From contig NZ_BBPM01000044.1 of assembly GCF_000787775.1 (NCBI RefSeq), positions 1-64,000 on the forward strand: 64,000 nt of DNA, read 5' to 3'. Made by a program: the position numbers and the translations under genes. Shown here piece after piece: positions 50,469-58,754 of the stretch. This stretch comes from Streptacidiphilus carbonis. GTDB lineage: Bacteria; Actinomycetota; Actinomycetes; Streptomycetales; Streptomycetaceae. The notes under the pieces are model-generated. The model saw nothing but the letters and a program-made list of their open reading frames with translations, ran no database searches and was not told the DNA's origin. Within the stretch, counting starts at the first letter, position 1. Each line of letters starts with the position of its first letter.

Positions 50469-50999
50469 GTGGGGTTTTTCGGCTGGCGGAGCGGTAGTGC
50501 GAGGGCTGGGCAGGGCAAGTCGCCGATGGGGCCACGGGGACAGGTGGACTTGTCGCTGCCCGACGGGGAATGGTTCGCCGCCTCACAATACGTCTACAGC
50601 GAGACCTGGCGGGGGTACGCGGGCTCGCCTGAGACGTTCGCTGACGCGGGTCGTGATCACCTCGGCAATCAGAACTTCGCCGTCGCGATGCTGTTCTTCG
50701 GCAAGTCGATCGACCTGCTGCACACGCTGTATACAGACGGGGGCGGGGGTACGAGGACGCGCCAACCATCGGCCGTGGACCTCGCTATCACGTCGGGCTT
50801 CACCGAGAGCTTGGCAGTCGCTCTCGAGACGCATCCGACTGCACCGGTGGCGGAGCCGGTCCGCGAAGCCACCCACCGCCTCCGAACGATCAGTTCTGCC
50901 TGCCGGCGTGCCGGCGTCTCTGCCGATCTGTACCTGAATGCGCTGGGGGACATCGCCACCGCCAGCCCGTCCGTGAACGTTGACGACATTCTCTGGTGA
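50469..50999 (+). CDS. Hypothetical protein (176 residues)
   Basis: The 176-residue product starts with the short hydrophobic element MGFFGW, then GQVDLSLPDGEWFAASQYVYSETWRGYAGSPETFADAGRDHLGNQNFAVAMLFFGKSIDLLHTLYT, and ends in a helical part with two nearby Cys-poor helices (VREATHRLRTISSACRRAG). I chose the GTG 50469, as the usual form of this type begins with a GFF motif and AAGGGA lies upstream; ATG 50526 is an alternative. The central aromatic, helical segment looks conserved. The function is unknown. It lies next to several other orphan hypotheticals in the accessory block. Confidence 0.55.
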   Translation: MGFFGWRSGSARAGQGKSPMGPRGQVDLSLPDGEWFAASQYVYSETWRGYAGSPETFADAGRDHLGNQNFAVAMLFFGKSIDLLHTLYTDGGGGTRTRQPSAVDLAITSGFTESLAVALETHPTAPVAEPVREATHRLRTISSACRRAGVSADLYLNALGDIATASPSVNVDDILW

Positions 51000-51266
51000 G
51001 CTTCCCGTGTCGTCCTTGGGTGAGCGGGGGTTCCTCGCTCGCCGCGGCACGGGGTGCCGCCCCCTTTCGCAGACGTGGCCGGGCTGGTGACGGCTTTGGC
51101 TCGGGAACCACAGACTCGGGCTGACTTGCGGTTCAGCGACATATCCGTTCTGTCTGGTGACCCAAGGGTGAGATCCGCTTGGGCCACCCAACACTGCTCA
51201 TTGCGCCGTCCTGGCCCGCGCTAGGCCCTCGGCACGCTGACAAGACTCCGAAAGGTTGGTCGACTG

Positions 51267-51851
51267 GTGACTGGGCCCAACGCCAAGGCATACGAACAGA
51301 GCCAACTGAACTGGGCAAAACTGCGCCAGTACGCGGTGCGCGTCGCGCGCGAGACCCATGCACCCCGCGGGACGACCAATTTCGTCGTCCAGGAGACCAG
51401 GACCCGCGAGGTCCAGACCGGGCTTTTCGGGCTGTCCAGGAAGCAGGAGTCCTTCACAGTCGACGTGACGAAGGAGCGCCAGAACGAGTATTGGGAACTC
51501 GCCCAGCGATTCTGGCGGAAGGGCGAGAAGGGCCGCGGCTCCCAGGCGGACGAAACGACGTCGAGCACCATCAGATACTGTCTGGGCACCGGCGGTGCAT
51601 TATTCGTCCTCATCGAAAGCGCAACGGATGTGTACCTGAAGCGGGGTGGCTTCTTCACGACCCATGACTCCTCACAGCACCCCATGACCGAATCAGACGT
51701 GCTGCTGTTCGACTTCGCGTCGAAGTACTACACCTCGCCGGGACGAGTCTCCATCGAGACCAACCGTGATCCCGACCTGTCGAAGCTGAAGTACCGAGCT
51801 AAAGGGATTGGCCTCTCGCTCGCCTTGAAGCAGTTGCTCGAATCCCGCTGA
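51267..51851 (+). CDS. Hypothetical protein (194 residues)
   Basis: A 194-residue, probably cytoplasmic protein. It begins with a helix (AKAYEQSQLNWAKLRQYAVRVARETHAPRG), then TTNFVVQETRTREVQTGLFGLSRKQESFTVDV, and a beta-rich part (GGALFVLIESATDVYLKRGGFFTTHDSS), ending DVLLFDFASKYYTSPG. No signal, membrane helix or recognised active site is visible. It has less extreme third-position GC than core genes, fitting acquired DNA. The start is GTG 51267. It is alone on its strand between two gene-free intervals. Confidence 0.5.
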   Translation: MTGPNAKAYEQSQLNWAKLRQYAVRVARETHAPRGTTNFVVQETRTREVQTGLFGLSRKQESFTVDVTKERQNEYWELAQRFWRKGEKGRGSQADETTSSTIRYCLGTGGALFVLIESATDVYLKRGGFFTTHDSSQHPMTESDVLLFDFASKYYTSPGRVSIETNRDPDLSKLKYRAKGIGLSLALKQLLESR

Positions 51852-52452
51852 ACCATCCGCCTGCCGCGAATCCTTCACCCGGTTCCCGTGGGGTCACACC
51901 TTCAGAGGTCCAGAAGCCGGTTTCCGATCTCACGGCCTATCGGCGCCGCCAAGTGGACTCCCAATCCAGCCGCACAGTCCTGCGGGATCAACTTCCACAG
52001 AGTAGACGTGCCTGTCCCGGTTCAGCGATTGGACCGAAGACTTGGAACAGTGTGCCGTCATGGCCACCCTCGGCGACAATCGTCCGCAGCCCCCTGCTCA
52101 CGTCCGGTTGGGCCAACACCGCCAGCGCCAGCGGTGCCCAACCCGACCCTGCCACCATCCTCCGACTCCACGGCATTACATGATCAAATCGGACATCCGT
52201 GTTCCTGAGGCTTGTCCGACACAGTGGTCGGCACAACGATCGAAACTGAGTTCCAATTCGAGTTTCAGCGGCACGAGATTCTGGATTCTACGGCGCACCA
52301 CCATCTAGTGGTGCCACCCTGTAATGGAGCCAAGCACACCACGATCGATTGGCGCCTCTCGGAAAACGGACGCGGTTGCTCGCGCGGCCATCGCTGAGCA
52401 GGATCCCAGATCAACGTGATCAAGGCTGCCTGCCGGTATATGAGGAGGGGTA
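51852..52452. other. 600-base interval without a supported gene
   Basis: Lower in GC than its surroundings. Short frames are present (for example at 52212-52397) but none has a ribosome site with consistent bias. A short dyad CACCAC-N6-GTGGTG lies near 52298-52315. It may hold debris of an acquired segment. Confidence 0.4.
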
Positions 52453-52884
52453 GTGGGACTTCTTGACCACCGCAAGAGCTGGCGGTTCACGCTGGCGGCG
52501 CCACCGGATCGGTGTCTTCGCGGATTCACATCCGTCTTCGACGGCACGCGCAGGGGCGGGCCCATCTTCACCAGAGCGAAGTGGGCGTTGAAGCAAACGC
52601 CGAGCGGCGCCGTCGCGGCCTACCAGGGTCGCAGTGGGGTGGTGGGCTTTCTGACGATGATGACGGAGAAGGGAAGTCATGAGCAGGCGGGAGCCGTCGG
52701 CTCGCAGGTCACCTTTGAGATGGACGCCGACGCGAACGGCACGACGGTATGCAACATGTGGCTGAACCTCTCCTCCACGACCCTCGGGTTCACCAATGAC
52801 GCTCGCTTCATTCGTCCTTACATGCGACGCGTCCAGCTGAGTCTGAAGGAGATCGACCCACAACTCATTGTCCAGAGGGGCTGA
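52453..52884 (+). CDS. Small protein, possibly SRPBCC-like
   Basis: A 143-residue protein starting MGLLDHRKSWRFTLAAPPDRC, with a curved-sheet pattern: FTSVFDGTRRGGPIFTRAKWALKQTPSGAVAAYQGRSG, GSQVTFEMDADANGTTVCNMWLNL, and a terminal helix (RPYMRRVQLSLKEID). The order strand-helix-strands-long helix resembles SRPBCC/polyketide-cyclase-like folds, but the match is weak. The start is GTG 52453, with GAGGAGGGG upstream. It converges on the MATCAP-like gene at 52907. The function is unknown. Confidence 0.5.
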   Translation: MGLLDHRKSWRFTLAAPPDRCLRGFTSVFDGTRRGGPIFTRAKWALKQTPSGAVAAYQGRSGVVGFLTMMTEKGSHEQAGAVGSQVTFEMDADANGTTVCNMWLNLSSTTLGFTNDARFIRPYMRRVQLSLKEIDPQLIVQRG

Positions 52885-52906
52885 CCGCCGCGGACAGCGT
52901 TCGTTG

Positions 52907-54070
52907 CTAGGCCTCCACCGTTGCGAGGGTCCGGGCACGTTGGGCCAGGGCCTTGTCGGGCAGCCGGAGCGGTCCCGGTAGGGCAGTGGCCATATCGAGG
53001 CCGTCCAGCAGCGCGAGCCGGTGCAGCGGCCACTTGACCGTCATAAGCGTGCGGTGGTCACCGGGGCGATCGCGCAGGTGCCGTTCGACCGCGCGCAGGC
53101 CGCCGAGGTAGACGTGGTCCTTGAGGAAGCCGCCTGGAGCGCCGGTGTCGGGGAGGCCGCGCTTTACGCGCACGGTGATGTCGAAGGCGGAACGCACGTC
53201 GGTGTGCGGCACGAGGGCCCGGACCACGTCGGTGAAGCCGCTGCGGAGCGCGGCGTGCACGGCGACCACCCGCAGTGCGAAGCGCCGGTCGGGCGGGAAC
53301 GCTGCCGCGAAATGCTGTTCGTGCCAGGCCCCGAGCCCTTCCTCGGTGCCGGTGTTCCCGCTCAGCCGCAGGCCCAGAACGAGCGGCCCTCGTTCGGCGT
53401 TGGCCCAACGGAACACATGTGTACCGATTTCATGCACGGTGAGGCGTACGAGCTGCTGCACGGTGAAGTGCGCGTCGGCGCGGATGCTGATCAGCCGCCT
53501 GCTTCCGTTCACGCTCATCAGGGCTGCGCTGCCGTCGACGAGTCGGGTGCTCCAGCCGTCCAGTCCCTCCGCCGCCAGGACCGCGGTCATTACGGCGGAG
53601 GCCCGAGCAGCATCCAGGCTGCGGCGCAGTTCATCGGGCACAACGGGCGCAGGCGCGGCGAGCAGCGCCAGCGCATCACCGAGCAGTGCGGCGTCGGGTG
53701 TCCCGTACTCGGCCGCGCTGATGCGGGTGATGTGCTCGGCGTCATGTCGGATGTGGGCGAGGTGGGCCTCCAGCGAACGCTCCGCCTCATCGGCCACCAG
53801 CCGGTGCCAGGGGCCGCCGGCGGTGGCTGCCTCGCAACGGATCGCCTCCAGTTCGTCGTTGGCCTTCTCCGGCTCGGCGTAGCGGAACTGCGGATCGAAC
53901 GGTTCCCCCTCCTCCCATGCCTGGAGAAACCGCTCCCGGTGGATGGCAACGTCGAGCGGCGCGATCAACCGGTTCGACCGCAGCGCCGCCCGGGCGGCGA
54001 GCAGCCGACCGACCAAACCGTCCACCGCGCGCAGCTCGGACAGGACGGCGTCGGACGGGAGCGGGCTCAT
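52907..54070 (-). CDS. MATCAP/DUF1704-type metallopeptidase
   Basis: A 387-residue protein of the DUF1704 (tyrosine carboxypeptidase, MATCAP-like) family. The signature is VRLTVHEIGTHVFRWAN (zinc HExxxH motif) followed by GNTGTEEGLGAWHE, the EEGL motif that supplies the third ligand. The first half is helical (SELRAVDGLVGRLLAARAALRSN). Eukaryotic relatives remove C-terminal tyrosine from tubulin; bacterial ones are uncharacterised. ATG 54068-54070 overlaps the stop of the 688-residue gene (ATGA), so they are translated together. A cytoplasmic C-terminal trimming peptidase is the likely role; the substrate is unknown. Confidence 0.75.
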   Translation of the reverse strand: MSPLPSDAVLSELRAVDGLVGRLLAARAALRSNRLIAPLDVAIHRERFLQAWEEGEPFDPQFRYAEPEKANDELEAIRCEAATAGGPWHRLVADEAERSLEAHLAHIRHDAEHITRISAAEYGTPDAALLGDALALLAAPAPVVPDELRRSLDAARASAVMTAVLAAEGLDGWSTRLVDGSAALMSVNGSRRLISIRADAHFTVQQLVRLTVHEIGTHVFRWANAERGPLVLGLRLSGNTGTEEGLGAWHEQHFAAAFPPDRRFALRVVAVHAALRSGFTDVVRALVPHTDVRSAFDITVRVKRGLPDTGAPGGFLKDHVYLGGLRAVERHLRDRPGDHRTLMTVKWPLHRLALLDGLDMATALPGPLRLPDKALAQRARTLATVEA

Positions 54071-56133
54071 GACGGGTTCCCGGCACGGACTCCGCTGCCG
54101 GTGAGACGGCCCAGCCGTTCGCTCATCTGGGCGAAGTCCAGTACCCGGTACCTCAGGCTGGGCTCGTCGCCACGGACGAAAGGCTCGCAGGCGTCGAGGA
54201 ACTCCGCGGCTCTGGCTGTCCACTGCGAGCGCTCGGCCGAACTGGCCGCCCCGGCTGCCTCGGCGGAGGTGAGATAGCAGTCGGCCAGGCAGAGCGTCAT
54301 GATGTAGCCCGAGGATGAGGTGCCGGCATTCGCCCGCAGTTCGGCAACATCGTCCCCTCCGGCCAGGAGTTCCTCGGCGAGCGCGCGGGCCGTGCGCAGA
54401 TGCTCGGCCTTGGCGTCGGGGTCCTCGATATCCCGGGCCAGGCGTGTGTAGCCGCGCACGCTGACTTGCAGGCTGACGCGCAGGATTCCGAATCGTCCGT
54501 TGGCTCGGTATGACTCCCGTCGGCTCGGCAGCACCTCGTCGCGGAGCAGGGCGAGCCCCCGCTCGCGCATCTCCAGGGTTGATGCAGCCTGCACCAGGAA
54601 GCCGGCGTAGTTGTGCAGTCGACCCTGGTATCCGCTGGTCCCGGCAGCGAAGAAGCTTTCCAGGACCGGGAGGTAGGCCTTCCATAGGTCCTCCAGGATC
54701 CGGGTGAGTTCCGCCGCGCTTGGCAGTTCGGGGACCGGGGCTGCATGCTGGCGTGCGCGGACCTGGTTGAGGCCGACCAGGAGATTGTCCACACGGTTGC
54801 AGATGTAGCCGCTGGAGAACTCCCCATGGGCGGCAGCACGCAGTAGTTCGGCGGCGAGAGGAACCGCCTCTTGGATACGTGCGGCCCGCAGCGAGGCGGT
54901 CTGCGGGCTCGTGGGGTCCTCGCCCTGCCCCGCAGGGTGGTCGATGAGTTCGGCGAGGGCGTACAGCCGCTCCAGAGGGGACTCTGTGGAGCGGCTGCTG
55001 AATGTCTCTTCGACGGCATCCGCGTAGCGCAGCATGAGCAGCGCACGCCGGTGCCGCGCGGGTTCCCCGCTATTTCCCATGGTCGCCATCATCGAGCTGA
55101 GCAGTCCCCGGTGGACGGTGAGTGCGGCGCGCTGGGCCAGCGGGGTTCCGCCCGCTGACACAGGGCTGCTTGCGGTGATCGCATCCAGCCTCACTCGAGA
55201 GAGTTCCACAGGGTCGGACTGGTCGCCGGGGTCCAGGACGTGGGGGCTGACTCCCTGGATGAACCGTTTGATCCTGCTGATCGTCATCAGGAAGAGGTCG
55301 GCCCGGCGCCCGTCCGGGCCGTCGAGGATGCGCAGGGCGGCATCGTCGGCCCCGGCGGACGCGTCGAGCAGGGTGCCCTTGGCGAAGGTCGAGACCAGTC
55401 GGCAGAGGCGGTCGTGCGCATTTCCGACCATGGCCTGCTCCGTGCTCGGGTCCGCTCCGGGCTCGTTCGACTCCGCCGGGGTCAGCCGTCGGCACAGGGT
55501 GTCGCTGAGGCGCACCACAAGGTCGAGCGACAGCGGTGAGTTGGCGGGGCTGTGGCTGGTGTCCTCCCGGCCGAACTCGTGCAGGGCCAGGGCGGTCACG
55601 CCTGCGACCCTGAACGGCGCCCCGACCGCGCTCAGCGCCCGCTGCACTCCTTCTGCCTGCATGGCGGAGAGGATCAGCAGCGGTTCGGAACGGAACACCT
55701 CCAGCAGGCACGAGGCATAGGTGCCGATGAGCAGGATCGGATCGTCGACCGGTACCTCTGCCAGGGCGTTGCACAGGGCATCGGTGACCGGTTCGAGCAG
55801 GACGTTCGCGGCGGTCAGGACGAACGCGGCCTTGGTGTCAGGCCCGAAGCGGGCAGCTGTGGCGTTGGCGATGGGCGAGGAGCCCTTCAGCTCGTCGTCG
55901 GACACTCCCCGGTCCGCGTAGCCGCCGGGTTCTGAATCCTTCGCGGGACGCGGCGCGCCGCGCATCACCTCGGCGAGCGTGAGACGGGAGTAGTCGCAGC
56001 ACCAGGACTGCCAGCCTCCCGGGGCTTCTGGCCAGGGAACGCCGAAGAGGGGGCCGACCTTTCTGGCGAGCCTGGCCGGGGTCTGCTTGGCACGGCTCTC
56101 CGGGATGGGCGGAATCTGGGCATTCATGATCAC
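54067..56133 (-). CDS. Large helical protein of unknown function (688 residues)
   Basis: A 688-residue cytoplasmic protein, mostly amphipathic helices. Notable parts are WPEAPGGWQSWCCDYSRLTLAEVMRG near the start, KAAFVLTAANVLLEPVTDALC, LLSSMMATMGNSGEPARHRRALLMLRYADAVEE, and helical repeats such as ERGLALLRDEVLPSRRESYRANGRF, with LCLADCYLTSAEAAG near the end. No enzyme motif or membrane helix is visible; it resembles a repeat scaffold. GTG 56131-56133 is preferred, since AGGAGG lies 8 bases upstream. It is cotranslated with the MATCAP-like peptidase and diverges from the coiled-coil gene at 56307. Confidence 0.6.
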   Translation of the reverse strand: MIMNAQIPPIPESRAKQTPARLARKVGPLFGVPWPEAPGGWQSWCCDYSRLTLAEVMRGAPRPAKDSEPGGYADRGVSDDELKGSSPIANATAARFGPDTKAAFVLTAANVLLEPVTDALCNALAEVPVDDPILLIGTYASCLLEVFRSEPLLILSAMQAEGVQRALSAVGAPFRVAGVTALALHEFGREDTSHSPANSPLSLDLVVRLSDTLCRRLTPAESNEPGADPSTEQAMVGNAHDRLCRLVSTFAKGTLLDASAGADDAALRILDGPDGRRADLFLMTISRIKRFIQGVSPHVLDPGDQSDPVELSRVRLDAITASSPVSAGGTPLAQRAALTVHRGLLSSMMATMGNSGEPARHRRALLMLRYADAVEETFSSRSTESPLERLYALAELIDHPAGQGEDPTSPQTASLRAARIQEAVPLAAELLRAAAHGEFSSGYICNRVDNLLVGLNQVRARQHAAPVPELPSAAELTRILEDLWKAYLPVLESFFAAGTSGYQGRLHNYAGFLVQAASTLEMRERGLALLRDEVLPSRRESYRANGRFGILRVSLQVSVRGYTRLARDIEDPDAKAEHLRTARALAEELLAGGDDVAELRANAGTSSSGYIMTLCLADCYLTSAEAAGAASSAERSQWTARAAEFLDACEPFVRGDEPSLRYRVLDFAQMSERLGRLTGSGVRAGNPS

Positions 56134-56306
56134 TGGACTGACCTCCTGAGTACAGGATAGTCCCACTCAGGCGTAGCACAACCCCCCAAGAGCGCTTGCC
56201 ACCTGTGCGTCAGATTCTCTGTTGATAGAGAAAACTACTCCAAAGCACTTGACGTCTCATGGGACGCCTCCCATCTTGGATACATATCCATCACCGGGAG
56301 GGAACC

Positions 56307-57014
56307 ATGGCTCGGAAGTCCTCAGGACCCGACAAGCCCGCCGTCCGCAAGGCCCACCACGGCCGCTACGGCGCTGTCGCACGCGTCTCGGACCACTTCA
56401 ACGGCGGCCGCGACGGTAAGAAGACCCTCCCGGACATCGAGCTGGACGGGTCGGTGTCCACTCCCACACTTGAGTTCCACGCCCACCGGGCGGCCTCGGC
56501 CCAGCACGTCGAGCGCATCCGGTACCTGATGGAGTGCGAGGAACTCGCCGTCTCCGTCTCCGTCCTGCGGCAGCGGCTCGCCACCGCCGGCAAGGAGCTC
56601 GACCAGCGGCAGCAGGCAGTCACCGACCTGTCCGGGCCCTTGAGCGACGAGCAGCTCGGGCAGCGCAGGGCGGGAGAGCACCGGACGGCCGAGGCCATCG
56701 TCCGCTCCCGTCGGGCCGCCGAGCGCGCCCGGCCGCTCGCGGCTGCCCGTCTCGCCCGCACCGAAGCTGCGGACCGGGTCAGCGCGTTGGAGCTGGAGCT
56801 GAGCAGCTTGGAGGCACTGCTCTCGGTCCGGCAGGAGATCGCCGCCTCGCGGGCCGCCTTCATCCACGAGAACGCGCTGCGCCGGGTGGCCTCCTACTTC
56901 CGACGCCTCGTGCGGCGCCACCCCCAGGGCCAGCGGATCAATGCCGCGCTCAAGCCCGGCGGCCCCGAGCTTCCCTCCTGGGCGAACGGGTCCGACGGAG
57001 CCCTTCCGCGCTAG
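56307..57014 (+). CDS. Coiled-coil protein of unknown function
   Basis: A 235-residue protein: a basic, Gly-rich start (MARKSSGPDKPAVRKAHHGRYGAVARVSDHFNGGRDGKK), then a long coiled coil of heptad-type Leu/Ala repeats from about residue 70 to 200 (EELAVSVSVLRQRLATAGKELDQRQQ, RVSALELELSSLEALLSVRQEIAASR), and a basic end (FRRLVRRHPQGQR). ATG 56307 has GGGAGGG. It heads a run of five same-strand genes (to 59978) and diverges from the peptidase operon. The shape suits a scaffold that dimerises and binds a charged partner. No family is recognised. Confidence 0.6.
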   Translation: MARKSSGPDKPAVRKAHHGRYGAVARVSDHFNGGRDGKKTLPDIELDGSVSTPTLEFHAHRAASAQHVERIRYLMECEELAVSVSVLRQRLATAGKELDQRQQAVTDLSGPLSDEQLGQRRAGEHRTAEAIVRSRRAAERARPLAAARLARTEAADRVSALELELSSLEALLSVRQEIAASRAAFIHENALRRVASYFRRLVRRHPQGQRINAALKPGGPELPSWANGSDGALPR

Positions 57015-57102
57015 CCGCCCGGGACCCCACCAGCCCGCACCATCGACAGTCCTTCGCCCCACCGACCGTCCGTACCGCCATCGCCGGCACAAAGGAGCAG
57101 AG

Positions 57103-57552
57103 ATGCGATTTCCACCGAAGCGCAAGTCCCAGCCGCAGGCTGGACCGGCCGACCCGCCCTCCTACGTGGTGACCTCAGCGGGGGAGGACGACTCCTGGTC
57201 GATCCCGGCCCTGTACGGGATGGCCCCGGCCGCCGACCTCGGTACGGCGCGGCAGACCGTCAGGCAGCTCGTCGACGGCTTGGCCCCCGACGCCATCGAC
57301 GCCGGGACGGGCGCAGTCCTGGACAACACGGTCAACGCCTGGGCCGACCAGTGGCTCGCCCGGCTGGACACCGACCACACGCTGCGCGAGAACGTGGTCG
57401 CCCACCTGGTCGGCCAGGCGGCCGAGAAGCTTGCCGCCGCCAGAGCCGCCCACCAGGACGCCCTGGCCGAACTCGGCCGCACTGAGCGGACCCTGACCGA
57501 GGTTCACACCCGCCTGACCTCGGACGTCCCCGCCCCCGGCAACAAGTCCTGA
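57103..57552 (+). CDS. Hypothetical protein (149 residues)
   Basis: A 149-residue protein with a basic N-terminus (MRFPPKRKSQ), a DDSWSIPALYGMAPAADLGTA segment, and helices (RQLVDGLAPDAIDAGTG, LDNTVNAWADQWLARLDTDHTLRENVVAHL, AAEKLAAARAAHQDALAELGR). The last helix has heptads and may pair with the coiled coil of the upstream gene. ATG 57103 has AAAGGAG. It follows the coiled-coil gene by 88 bases. It looks cytoplasmic. The function is unknown. Confidence 0.55.
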   Translation: MRFPPKRKSQPQAGPADPPSYVVTSAGEDDSWSIPALYGMAPAADLGTARQTVRQLVDGLAPDAIDAGTGAVLDNTVNAWADQWLARLDTDHTLRENVVAHLVGQAAEKLAAARAAHQDALAELGRTERTLTEVHTRLTSDVPAPGNKS

Positions 57553-57656
57553 CACCGCCTCCCGGGCGCCAGCCACGCGAGCGGCGGGCCCGGCAGCGAC
57601 CCGCCCGCAGGAATCCCCGGCGGGCCCCCTCCGCACCAGTACTCAAGGAGCGCGAC

Positions 57657-58538
57657 ATGGCACTGCCCTCCGACGGCGTCCACGAACGCCGATCCCCCTT
57701 CGCCGACTCGGATCTGATCACCGGATCCCCCCGCATCTGGCCGTACGTGATGATCCTGGTCGTCACGGCCGGTGCCGACGTCGCCGCCTTCTACCAGGTG
57801 GTGGCGCTGATCATGCCCGTCTCCCCCTGGCTGGTCTACCTGCTCGTCGTGGGCCTCACCGGCACGGCTCTGTCGCTGGCGCACTTCGCCGGCATCGCGA
57901 TGCGCACGGCCGAGGAGCGAGCCCGGCCCACGCACAGCGCCCGGCATGCCGGCGTCCTGATCGCGATCTGGATGCTGCTCGGCGCGGCGGCCTTCATCAT
58001 TCGCCTCCTCGGGAGCGGTGCGGACGCCGGCTCCGGATCATCGACCGGGTTCCGGACCGGTGGATCAGCGTCTGATTCGACCGGGACGCCACACCAGGCG
58101 CTGCTGACGGCAGGGCTGTTCCTGGCGCTCTACCTCGGCACGGGAGCCATCGCCTGCCTCAGCTCCCACCGCGCGCACAACCCGGTGGCCCTCGCCCACC
58201 GCAGGGCCCGGCAGGCCCAGCAGGTAGCCGCCCAGGCTGCGCGCCACACGGGTTCAGCACTGGTCCGCGCGGAGTTGGAGCACCAGCAGCAGCTCGACGA
58301 GCGCGAGCGGGACGAGCGGCGCTGGCAGCACGCTCGTGCCGAGCGGCTCGCCTGGGCCGAAGAACTCAAGCGCTACGCCCGTGTGCTGATGGCCACCCAT
58401 CTGGCCGACCCCGCGGCCACCGACGGTCTCACCGACCCCGACCTGCGCCCCTCGCAGCCCTCCGGCCGTGAGGTCATCCACCTCGTGCGGCCCGACGACG
58501 GGACCGCCGAGCCCGGCAGTGAGGACGCGGCCGGATGA
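57657..58538 (+). CDS. Membrane protein with C-terminal cytoplasmic helix
   Basis: A 293-residue protein with about four membrane helices (WPYVMILVVTAGADVAAFYQVVALIM, WLVYLLVVGLTGTALSLAHFAGIA, HAGVLIAIWMLLGAAAFIIRLLG, ALLTAGLFLALYLGTGAIACLSS). A charged coiled-coil region (VAAQAARHTGSALVRAELEHQQQLDERERDERRWQHARAERLAWAEELKRYARVLM) follows, and the end is disordered. ATG 57657 has AAGGAG. It overlaps the small zinc-ribbon gene by ATGA. It could anchor a complex to the membrane with the OmpA-like lipoprotein outside and the coiled-coil proteins inside. It has no known family. Confidence 0.55.
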   Translation: MALPSDGVHERRSPFADSDLITGSPRIWPYVMILVVTAGADVAAFYQVVALIMPVSPWLVYLLVVGLTGTALSLAHFAGIAMRTAEERARPTHSARHAGVLIAIWMLLGAAAFIIRLLGSGADAGSGSSTGFRTGGSASDSTGTPHQALLTAGLFLALYLGTGAIACLSSHRAHNPVALAHRRARQAQQVAAQAARHTGSALVRAELEHQQQLDERERDERRWQHARAERLAWAEELKRYARVLMATHLADPAATDGLTDPDLRPSQPSGREVIHLVRPDDGTAEPGSEDAAG

Positions 58539-58714
58539 GCGCGCCCGACGGGGCGCAGCAGCGACCCACCGGACCGCTCCTGCCCTGCCCCCACTGCGGT
58601 CGGCCCCTGCAGCCTTGCCCCGCCTGCGCCGACAGTGGCTCCGTGACCGTCTGTCAGACCTGCCGGTCCGGCCTGGTCTGTCCCGCATGCGGACGGCACT
58701 GGACCTCCCCCTGA
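58535..58714 (+). CDS. Zinc-ribbon mini-protein with four CxxC motifs (59 residues)
   Basis: A 59-residue protein with the Cys pattern CPHC, CPAC, CQTC, CPAC, which should bind two zinc ions in a double zinc ribbon. ATG 58535 overlaps the membrane-protein stop by ATGA, so it is translated with it. Almost every codon ends in G or C, so it is coding even though it is short. It may be a small cytoplasmic adaptor of the complex. No family is recognised. Confidence 0.65.
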   Translation: MSAPDGAQQRPTGPLLPCPHCGRPLQPCPACADSGSVTVCQTCRSGLVCPACGRHWTSP

Positions 58715-58754
58715 CCGCTTGACCCCAAGAGAGCCCACGTAGAGGAGCTACACC

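Noticed and set aside
51852-52452. Small gene at 52212-52397
   Set aside because: Short, with low codon bias and no ribosome site; the interval has no consistent frame.
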